Shown here piece after piece: positions 5,845-11,876 of a stretch of DNA of 15,136 nucleotides. The translations under genes and the position numbers were made by a program. Where the stretch lies: the NCBI GenBank assembly GCA_015490315.1, contig WFYB01000103.1:1-15136 (forward strand), in the 5' to 3' direction. This stretch comes from Sulfurovum sp. GTDB taxonomy: Bacteria > Campylobacterota > Campylobacteria > Campylobacterales > Sulfurovaceae. The notes under the pieces were generated by a model. It ran no database searches, was not told the origin of the DNA, and worked only from the letters and a program-made list of their open reading frames with translations. Numbering within the stretch: position 1 is the stretch's first letter; each line of letters begins with the position of its first letter.

Positions 5845-6696
5845 TTATGCGTCGGTCGTATAGATCAGCTTCTCGCTGAGTTCATTGCCCGTTATTTCGA
5901 TGTAGCGCATCGGATATTCATCCAGATCGAGCGGACGAATAAATCCTCGTGTCGTGATGGTCTTGACCTTATTGACCAGCTTGATGTTGTCAATATGTTT
6001 GTGTCCCGACAGGGTTGCTATGAGATTGTCATAACCGAAGAGTGCGTCGATAGTCTCTTTGGCATTTCCGAGTACATATTTGTGGATGTCTTTGGATTCA
6101 GTGCCGCACCAGTAGTTGGTGTAGGGGTGGTGATTGAGAATGATCGTCGGCTTGCCCAGGTCGAGCATCTTTTTGGCAAAAGCGAGGGTCTCTTTGGTAT
6201 ATTCGCCGTTATCGGCATGTTCGATGCAGCTGTCAAGCCCGAGGATGAGGTAGCCGTTTTTCTCTATCGCCCAGTCTTTGCCCTCTACGGTAAGCTCCTT
6301 GTAGGACATAAAGAGCTTCTTGAATGCGGCAAGGTCGATTTGCATGTCATTGGCAGGGTTTGCTTCTTTGTTGCCACGTACATGATAGGCGGGGCAGTGC
6401 AGTTTCTCTACGATCTCTTTGTAGACAAGTGCGTCGGAGTCTGCTTTCATATTGTTGTTGAAGTTGTCTCCCCCAAACAGTACACAGTCAAGGTCTGGGT
6501 AGTGTTTGTTGAGGTAGTTCACTGCCATTTTGAGTGCCTCGACGCTGTCGGGATTACCAAGATCCATATGGGCATCGGTGATATGTACCAGCTTGAGTGT
6601 CGGTGTTGCAGCTTTGTTTGCTTCTCCTGCAACCAGCGGCATCGCAGCAAGGGCAGCAGCCCCCTTAAAAAAGTTTCTTCGTGATAGTTTTGGCAT
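5845..6696 (-). CDS. Tat-exported calcineurin-like metallophosphoesterase
   Basis: The 283-aa protein begins with a twin-arginine signal (SRRNFFKG at residues 5-12, then an Ala-rich stretch and a likely cleavage site near VAGEA), so it should fold with its metals before export to the periplasm. Dimetal phosphoesterase motifs are present in order: DAH (41-43), GGDN (75-78), NHHP (188-191) and SGHKH (230-234). The motif that is normally GNH(D/E) reads GNKE at 108-111, replacing the usual catalytic His with Lys. The substrate is unknown. The gene starts 11 bp after a secreted DsrE-like gene and precedes a two-component system, all in one direction. SoxB belongs to the same broad phosphoesterase fold but is twice as long and clearly distinct. 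An AAGGAG-like sequence precedes the start. Confidence 0.85.
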   Translation of the reverse strand: MPKLSRRNFFKGAAALAAMPLVAGEANKAATPTLKLVHITDAHMDLGNPDSVEALKMAVNYLNKHYPDLDCVLFGGDNFNNNMKADSDALVYKEIVEKLHCPAYHVRGNKEANPANDMQIDLAAFKKLFMSYKELTVEGKDWAIEKNGYLILGLDSCIEHADNGEYTKETLAFAKKMLDLGKPTIILNHHPYTNYWCGTESKDIHKYVLGNAKETIDALFGYDNLIATLSGHKHIDNIKLVNKVKTITTRGFIRPLDLDEYPMRYIEITGNELSEKLIYTTDA

Positions 6697-6707
6697 ACAA
6701 TCTCCTT

Positions 6708-7169
6708 TTAGTCGACCGGAATATAGGCATATTCTTCGTTTTGTCTGTCTATTAGCCCGATCGTTGAATTTGGGATTATTTTAACGTAACTGACTATATC
6801 TTTGGCTTTAAGTCCGTGTTTTGGCATCCCTGCACCACACATCAGAAATTCGACATTGTAGAGGGTATGCATGGAGGCGATACGCTTTTTCAGTTCGTTA
6901 TAGTGCCGCAGCAGCTTGATATCACTGCGGTATTCTGTCAAGGAGGGATCCTTGGTGAAAAAGCGGTAGGCTCCGCCGTGAATCACCACGGTGACATCCA
7001 GCTCTTTGAGTTGGCTCTCATAGTAGGCTTTGTTGGCAACGATTGCTTTGAGGATCTTGCGTTCAAAGGTAGGCAGGTCAGCCGTGGTAAGGTCATATAC
7101 AACCTTGGCGGCATTGTCTGCCAGAGAAAATGTAAGTAGTAGAGAGAATAATAGTATTGTTTTTTTCAT
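6708..7169 (-). CDS. Secreted DsrE-family protein
   Basis: The 153-aa product has a Sec signal peptide (MKKTILLFSLLLTFSLA, likely cleaved before DNAAK), so it is predicted to be periplasmic. The mature part has the DsrE/YchN-type fold: a VTVVIHGGAYRFF strand-loop, an LMCGAGMPKHGL segment with the only Cys of the protein (Cys111), and an IGLIDRQNEEYAYI C-terminus. In cytoplasmic DsrE/TusD proteins the Cys at this position carries sulfane sulfur, so a role in periplasmic sulfur handling is plausible but inferred. The start ATG at 7169 has AGGAG about 10 bases upstream. It is the first gene of the - strand operon and its promoter shares the repeat found before sox. A non-sulfur DsrE-fold role is possible. 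Confidence 0.82.
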   Translation of the reverse strand: MKKTILLFSLLLTFSLADNAAKVVYDLTTADLPTFERKILKAIVANKAYYESQLKELDVTVVIHGGAYRFFTKDPSLTEYRSDIKLLRHYNELKKRIASMHTLYNVEFLMCGAGMPKHGLKAKDIVSYVKIIPNSTIGLIDRQNEEYAYIPVD

Positions 7170-7201
7170 GCTTTACGCTCCTATGTGGTGGTATCACCTT
7201 C

Positions 7202-7233
7202 ATCATAGCCAAAATCTATAAATGCTTTGTAAA
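7202..7233 (-). promoter_or_regulatory. Promoter of the dsrE-like operon with TTTACA/TTTATA direct repeat
   Basis: Read on the - strand, TTTACA (7233-7228), five bases, TTTATA (7222-7217), nine bases and TATGAT (7207-7202) occur in order. The two hexamers repeat at 11 bp, as in OmpR/PhoB-family sites, and the last hexamer is a good -10. The start codon is 47 bp from the end of the repeat. The same spacing occurs before the Cache sensor gene and before soxX. Confidence 0.65.
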
Positions 7234-7273
7234 ATCCCAAACTCTTTCTTTACTGGTATAGAGTATAAAGAGA

Positions 7274-7305
7274 TTTACATTTTTTTTATAAATTTATTGC
7301 ATAAT
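7274..7305 (+). promoter_or_regulatory. Promoter-like site of the Cache sensor operon with TTTACA/TTTATA direct repeat
   Basis: TTTACA (7274-7279), five T residues, TTTATA (7285-7290), nine bases and CATAAT (7300-7305) give the same layout as the divergent dsrE promoter and the sox promoter. A better -10, TATAAT, lies further down at 7330-7335, so two start sites are possible. The tract is very AT-rich, so this is the weakest of the three matches taken alone. Confidence 0.55.
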
Positions 7306-7371
7306 TTCCACTATTTTGAGATAATGCACTATAATGTCTTCTCACAGTTGAAGCAAAAAGAGGCTGCCTGC

Positions 7372-8520
7372 ATGAAAATGTATTTAAAAGAGTATATCAA
7401 AAAGTATCGTTTGGATAGCCGTTATACGAGAATCTCTCTTTATATTGTGTTTGCGATACTTGTTTTGCTTTTTGTCTCTGTGGTCTTTTTTGTCAAGCAG
7501 GACAGGCAGGCACGGTTGATGAATATCGGTGACCATGTGATACAGAACTTTCGTTCGGGGCTGGACTATGAGATGGTTGATCTCCTCTCTTTCTCTATGG
7601 CACTCTCCGAAGACGGTGATCTCAAAAATGCCTTGAATGCAGATGATGAGTCTAAAGGACATGCAATCCTCAATCATATCTCCGAACGCTTCAAGAAATA
7701 TACCCACTTGAAATCACTGAGAGTACAGGTCTTGACCCCTGACTTTTATATCTTCGCCCGTTCATGGAACGAAGGGTTTGAAGGGATGCCCATCTGGTGG
7801 TTCAGGAATGACTTGGCAAAACTCAATCAGCAAAACGAACCTAAGGTAGGTATGGAGACAGGAAGGCTTCTGACCTTTAAAGCGACCATCCCTATACGCA
7901 GCGGTGAAAAGCTGTTGGGATATCTTGAGGTCATCAAGCTGATAGATGAGTTTGCTTTGAAACTGCGCAAGAAAGGGATCGAACTTTTTGCTTTGATGGA
8001 TGACAAATATCTCAAACAGGCTTCATTGATGAGAGATTTTCCCCAGGTACATGACTATGTGATCTCCAACCAAAACTACAATCAGCAGTATCTGAATAAA
8101 CTCGAACTGCTTGATTGGGAGAACCTGATGGCACAAGGCTACATCTATGAAGATGATACCCTCTATCTCTATGAACCGATGATCAACGGTGAAGGCAAGA
8201 AAATAGGCTTGTACCTGTTGGCAGTCTCGGGAGATGATCTGAAGCGCTATGAGCGTGAAGATCAGGAGGATTCCTTTTTTACCCAGTTTTCCGATGAAGA
8301 TATCAAGAAGGTGGTGGAGGCATGGGATACGCCTCATGGCAGTTTCCGTAACAGGCATGACAAAGAGCTTGTAGCACTGCTTCCCAAGCTTCGCAAAGAA
8401 GACAAGCGCAAACTCGAAATGGAGGCGAAGCGTATTTTGCAGAGCTATTCCAAAAGCGAATTGATAGATATCATTCTAGAAAACAGACACAAAGAGCGAA
8501 AAACAGGAGAGATACAATGA
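7372..8520 (+). CDS. Membrane-anchored periplasmic Cache-type sensor protein without output domain
   Basis: The protein (382 aa from ATG 7372) has one N-terminal membrane helix at about residues 21-41 and then a long soluble part expected in the periplasm. The TFKATIPI...GEKLLGYLEVIKLIDEF segment and the preceding long helix resemble a double-Cache ligand-binding domain. A charged helical C-terminal tail of roughly 90 residues follows, with no second membrane helix and no kinase, HAMP, methyl-accepting or cyclase domain. Its stop overlaps the next gene as ATGA, and a regulator and kinase follow, so it is probably the sensing partner of a three-component system. The frame is open back to 7222, but TATAAT at 7330-7335 puts a likely transcript start near 7342, making 7372 the better start; ATG 7378 is also possible. 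The ligand is unknown. Confidence 0.75.
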   Translation: MKMYLKEYIKKYRLDSRYTRISLYIVFAILVLLFVSVVFFVKQDRQARLMNIGDHVIQNFRSGLDYEMVDLLSFSMALSEDGDLKNALNADDESKGHAILNHISERFKKYTHLKSLRVQVLTPDFYIFARSWNEGFEGMPIWWFRNDLAKLNQQNEPKVGMETGRLLTFKATIPIRSGEKLLGYLEVIKLIDEFALKLRKKGIELFALMDDKYLKQASLMRDFPQVHDYVISNQNYNQQYLNKLELLDWENLMAQGYIYEDDTLYLYEPMINGEGKKIGLYLLAVSGDDLKRYEREDQEDSFFTQFSDEDIKKVVEAWDTPHGSFRNRHDKELVALLPKLRKEDKRKLEMEAKRILQSYSKSELIDIILENRHKERKTGEIQ

Positions 8521-9176
8521 AGATACTGGTACTGGAGGATGAGGGTGTGCTTGCATTGAGTATGCGTGAGTATTTGGAAGATTGCGGCTATGAGGTAAGC
8601 TGTTTCAAGAACTCTGACGATGCCTACGATGCGATCTATGAGCGCGCTTACGATCTCTATCTACTGGATGTGAAAGTACCCGGAGAGAAGAACGGTTTTG
8701 AGATGCTTGAAGAGTTGCGCCAAAGCGGCAACAAAACACCGGCGATTTTCATCACCTCGTTGACGGATATCGATGATTTGAGTCGCGGATATGAGTGTGG
8801 TGCCTGTGACTATATCAGAAAGCCGTTTGATTTGGCGGAGTTGAAACTGCGGGTAGAGCAGGTCGTCAAATCCCAATGTTTTGCCTCGAGTGACGAACAG
8901 ATTGAGCTGCCGCACGGATATCTCTATGATGTCAAGAAGATGAAACTGATCTATGAAGGAGAGGCAGTAAAGCTGGGCAAAACAGAGACAAAAATACTTG
9001 AACTGTTGATCAAGCATCGAGGCTCGGCGGTCAGCTGCGAAATGTTTTGGGAAGAGGTGTGGGGAGAGTGGGTGGACTCTGCCAATATCCGGGTACAGGT
9101 AGGGAATCTGCGTAGGAAACTCAAACATGACTTTATCAAAAATATACGCGGTGTAGGATACAGCATTGATTTTTGA
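8517..9176 (+). CDS. OmpR-family response regulator
   Basis: The 219-aa protein has a receiver domain (residues 1 to about 118) with the acidic EDE near the start, phospho-acceptor Asp51 in LLDVKVPG, and the conserved Lys in IRKPFDL. A winged-helix DNA-binding domain (about 130-219) ends in NIRGVGYSIDF. ATG 8517 overlaps the stop of the Cache protein gene (ATGA), and the kinase gene begins 11 bp before its end, so all three are translationally coupled. It is transcribed toward sox and lies about 1.2 kb upstream of it. It is my preferred candidate for binding the 11-bp direct repeat before soxX, by position and family; the ArsR-like regulator at 5111-5803 is the rival. Confidence 0.93.
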   Translation: MKILVLEDEGVLALSMREYLEDCGYEVSCFKNSDDAYDAIYERAYDLYLLDVKVPGEKNGFEMLEELRQSGNKTPAIFITSLTDIDDLSRGYECGACDYIRKPFDLAELKLRVEQVVKSQCFASSDEQIELPHGYLYDVKKMKLIYEGEAVKLGKTETKILELLIKHRGSAVSCEMFWEEVWGEWVDSANIRVQVGNLRRKLKHDFIKNIRGVGYSIDF

Positions 9177-10323
9177 TACCCAGGCGTTTGCCCGTAAATA
9201 CGCACTGCGCTATACAGCGATACTGGCAGTGTTGCTGATCGCCCCTCTGGTGGTCTATGTCTTGCTGCTGCTACAGATCGACGAGGCCAAGATCAAACTC
9301 TCTTTAGAGCAGCAGTCCAAGCAGATACTGCATGCTATGCAGCGCTATGACAACAGTGAGCGTGTGTTCCGTTTTCCCCGTTACAAAGAGTATACGGCAG
9401 CACTCTACGATGATCGCTATAAAGAGATATTCAGTACCCTCGATTTTGTGCCCAATGCATTCACAGAAGGGTTTCACAAGCAGGGGAGATATTATTACTA
9501 TCTCTACCCTTTGCCAAAGGGGTACTATTTTGGCTCAAGCTATCTTTTGGTAGCGACAGAGCATACTGCAAACAACATCTACTATTTTGCCGCATTGGTG
9601 ATGATGGCGATCGTTCTTGCTCTCTTTTTCTTCTCGTTCTTGCTCTTGAAGAACTTTTCCAAACCCTTTGAACAGCTCAATAGACAACTCGATAACTTTA
9701 TCAAAGACTCTATGCATGAGATCAATACGCCTTTGAGTATCATCAATCTCAATGCAGATCTTTTTGCAAATAAATATGGAGAGAATAAATACCTGCAGCG
9801 TATGAAATCCGCCTCGAAAACATTGGCGACGATCTACAATGATATGGACTACCTCATCAAACAGGGGCGCGTGGAACACAAGGTCGAAAAGGTCGATATG
9901 AGCAGCTTTATACAGCAGCGTGTCGATTATTTTCAGGAGGTTGCCAACCTGAAGCATATAGTATTGGAAAAGAGGATAGCGTCGGATATACACTATAGGT
10001 TTTCCAGAACGAAACTGCAGAGGATCGTGGACAATACCATCTCCAATGCCATCAAATACAGCCATGACCACAGCAAAGTGGTGATTTCTCTTTACATAGA
10101 AGAGGGGAGTATCGTATTTAGTGTTAAAGATGAGGGGGTCGGTATAGAAAATGTAGAACGGATATTCTCACGTTACTACCGGGAAAACCAAGCCAAGGGA
10201 GGATTTGGTATCGGATTGAATATTGTCAAACAGATCATAGAGGAGGAGGGGGTCCTCCTTGAAGTCAGCTCTCTCCCCAACAAAGGCAGTACCTTTACTT
10301 ATAGGTTTAATAATATAAACTAA
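9166..10323 (+). CDS. Sensor histidine kinase
   Basis: The 385-aa inner-membrane kinase has helices at about residues 16-36 and 139-161, enclosing a periplasmic domain of about 100 residues rich in Tyr (a GRYYYYLYPLPKGYYFG stretch). The cytoplasmic part has the H-box SMHEINTPLS, an N-box DNTISNAIKYS, a VKDEGVGI segment and GGFGIGLNIV. No clear HAMP domain separates the second helix from the H-box. The start is TTG 9166, preceded by AGGATA, and overlaps the regulator gene by 11 bp; no other start is available nearby. The small periplasmic domain and coupling to the Cache protein gene suggest that it takes its signal partly from that protein. It ends 88 bp before soxX. Confidence 0.9.
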   Translation: MIFDTQAFARKYALRYTAILAVLLIAPLVVYVLLLLQIDEAKIKLSLEQQSKQILHAMQRYDNSERVFRFPRYKEYTAALYDDRYKEIFSTLDFVPNAFTEGFHKQGRYYYYLYPLPKGYYFGSSYLLVATEHTANNIYYFAALVMMAIVLALFFFSFLLLKNFSKPFEQLNRQLDNFIKDSMHEINTPLSIINLNADLFANKYGENKYLQRMKSASKTLATIYNDMDYLIKQGRVEHKVEKVDMSSFIQQRVDYFQEVANLKHIVLEKRIASDIHYRFSRTKLQRIVDNTISNAIKYSHDHSKVVISLYIEEGSIVFSVKDEGVGIENVERIFSRYYRENQAKGGFGIGLNIVKQIIEEEGVLLEVSSLPNKGSTFTYRFNNIN

Positions 10324-10346
10324 TATAATAATTAAATATTCTTCTT

Positions 10347-10378
10347 TTTACACTTTCTTTACATTTCTACGTTACCAT
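10347..10378 (+). promoter_or_regulatory. sox operon promoter with TTTACA direct repeat
   Basis: Two exact TTTACA hexamers (10347-10352 and 10358-10363) are spaced 11 bp apart, then nine bases and a weak -10, TACCAT (10373-10378). Spacing is identical to the dsrE-like and Cache-sensor promoters in this window. The weak -10 and lack of a normal -35 suggest dependence on an activator bound over the -35 region, which is typical for OmpR-family activators. A possible later -10, TATTAT at 10391-10396, lies too close to the Shine-Dalgarno sequence to be likely. Confidence 0.65.
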
Positions 10379-10411
10379 ACCTCTTGAAACTATTATTCAA
10401 AAGGAGTATGA

Positions 10412-10987
10412 ATGCGTAGAAGAATGAAACATATCGCATTGGCAGCTTTGTTCGTTTCCTGCACTACCTCAGTGATGGGTGTAGATCTGACCAAAGCCTA
10501 TGAGATGCCTGACGCAAGCAAGTTGATTCAGAAAGATTTACTTGGTCCACCACAGAAATATACGATGCCCAAGTCATGTAACTTGAATGATCCTGCGGCG
10601 ATTGCCAGAGGGGAGTTTATGTTCCACAATCTCAACGGGAAAAAGGCGAAAAAGAATCCGCCAAAAGGATTGGCAAAGTTTATCGAAGTCAAAGGCAAGG
10701 ACGGCAAGGTCAAAAAGAAACCCAAACAGTACGGTAACTGTGTGGCATGCCACAATATCGAAGGTGCCGTAGGTGCAGGTAATATCGGTCCTAGTCTTAT
10801 GAACTATAAAGCGTTGTTCATAGAGACAAAAGTACGTGATCCTCAGTTTGTCTACCAAAAGATCGCTGATCCCAGGATCGACAACCCTGAAACACACATG
10901 ACAGTCAACCTGACAACGGGTCTCTTCAATGAGCAGGAGATCTGTGATTATGTTGCATATGTAATATCGGATAAAAAGAAAAAGTAA
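10412..10987 (+). CDS. soxX: SoxX, cytochrome c subunit of the SoxAX complex
   Basis: SoxX pairs with SoxA in the periplasm to join thiosulfate oxidatively to the carrier Cys of SoxY. The 191-aa protein has a Sec signal peptide (cleavage probably after VMG, residue 23), one haem site CVACH at 110-114, and a likely axial Met near residue 163 (THMTVN). Cys56 and Cys178 may form a disulfide. Residues 77-106 form a very Lys-rich insertion (13 Lys in 30) just before the haem site. ATG 10412 has AAGGAG six bases upstream. Another ATG four bases earlier is out of frame and stops after three codons. It is the first gene of soxXYZAB. Confidence 0.93.
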   Translation: MRRRMKHIALAALFVSCTTSVMGVDLTKAYEMPDASKLIQKDLLGPPQKYTMPKSCNLNDPAAIARGEFMFHNLNGKKAKKNPPKGLAKFIEVKGKDGKVKKKPKQYGNCVACHNIEGAVGAGNIGPSLMNYKALFIETKVRDPQFVYQKIADPRIDNPETHMTVNLTTGLFNEQEICDYVAYVISDKKKK

Positions 10988-11001
10988 CAAAGGATAAATG
11001 A

Positions 11002-11481
11002 ATGAAAAGAAGAAATTTTTTAAAGAATCTCTGTGCAGTATCTGCATTGGCTACAGTAGCGACCCCTTCTATGGTTATGGGCAAGGATGCACCTAAACAG
11101 AAGCCAAAAGGTGTCAATGCCATGTCGTATGATTCAGCGTTGAATGCCATTACGGGAGGGAAACCTGTTGCTGACAGTCCAAAGGTTTCACTCACGGTAC
11201 CTGAGATCGCGGAAAACGGTGCGGTTGTACCGGTCAAAGTCAATGTGGATCATCCTATGGAAGAGAACAACTATGTCAAAGCGATTCATATCCTGACAAC
11301 GAAAAACGGAAATGCAAGAGCAGCAGATGTGATGCTGACACCGATGAACGGCAAGGGGTACTTTGCAACACGAATCAAGCTCGGAAGTACACAGGATGTG
11401 GTCGCAGTGGTTGAGCTGAGTGACGGTACATTTATCAAGGCTTCTAAGTCTGTCAAGGTAACCATCGGCGGATGTGGTTGA
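11002..11481 (+). CDS. soxY: SoxY, sulfur-substrate carrier protein
   Basis: SoxY carries the sulfur intermediates covalently on a C-terminal Cys while SoxA, SoxB and other enzymes act on them. The 159-aa protein has a Tat signal (KRRNFLK at residues 2-8), so it is probably exported folded together with SoxZ. It ends in IGGCG, with the carrier Cys at 158. The usual end is GGCGG, so this one is one Gly shorter. ATG 11002 follows AAAGGA, 14 bp after the soxX stop. The next gene, soxZ, encodes its partner. Key parts of the swinging arm are present. Confidence 0.95.
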   Translation: MKRRNFLKNLCAVSALATVATPSMVMGKDAPKQKPKGVNAMSYDSALNAITGGKPVADSPKVSLTVPEIAENGAVVPVKVNVDHPMEENNYVKAIHILTTKNGNARAADVMLTPMNGKGYFATRIKLGSTQDVVAVVELSDGTFIKASKSVKVTIGGCG

Positions 11482-11532
11482 TCATAGCCCCAAACAAAAC
11501 AATAGCAATAAATAAGAGATAAAGGAAAGAAA

Positions 11533-11874
11533 ATGCCAGCTGAAGCACGAAAATCAATGATAAAGATCAAACCGAAAAAGTACAAAACAGGGGATATTGT
11601 CAAAGTAGATTTTATTGTCATACACCCGATGGATACAGGTCTGAAAAAGGACAAAAAAACAGGAGAGGTCATTCCTGCCAAGTATATTGATTCGATTACA
11701 TTCAAACTTGACGGAAAACCTTTTACGACGATGAAAGTATGGGAGACAGTCTCTACAAACCCATACTTTTCAGTCAATCTGAAAGTACCGGGTAAAGGCA
11801 AGATCACTGTAGAGTATACGGACAATACAGGAGAGAAGAACTCCAAGAGCAAGAAACTTAAGCCAAAGGATTGA
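11533..11874 (+). CDS. soxZ: SoxZ, partner subunit of the SoxYZ carrier
   Basis: The 113-aa protein has the SoxZ immunoglobulin-like fold, with conserved blocks GDIVKVDFIVIHPMDTG (about residues 24-40), FKLDGK and STNPYFSVNLKVPGKG. It has no signal peptide, as expected, since SoxZ is carried out by Tat with SoxY. It starts MPAEARKSMIKIKPKK, and ATG 11533 follows AAAGGAAAG closely. The stop lies 2 bp before the soxA start. It is rich in Lys, especially in the last ten residues. Confidence 0.95.
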   Translation: MPAEARKSMIKIKPKKYKTGDIVKVDFIVIHPMDTGLKKDKKTGEVIPAKYIDSITFKLDGKPFTTMKVWETVSTNPYFSVNLKVPGKGKITVEYTDNTGEKNSKSKKLKPKD

Positions 11875-11876
11875 GC

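Noticed and set aside
4828..6684. Several long + strand frames opposite the regulator and phosphoesterase genes (for example 5288-5833 and 5995-6684)
   Set aside because: They mirror the codon structure of genuine - strand genes, lack ribosome-binding sites and motifs, and conflict with well-supported proteins.
7222..7371. N-terminal 50-codon extension of the Cache sensor
   Set aside because: It would need translation from upstream of a good -10 at 7330-7335, covers the direct-repeat promoter site and has AT-biased composition; ATG 7372 fits better.
10408..10419. ATG four bases before the soxX start (ATGAATG), also seen at soxY (10998)
   Set aside because: The soxX case encodes only three codons before a stop; both look like chance overlaps at A/T-rich start regions and I see no reason to call upstream peptides.
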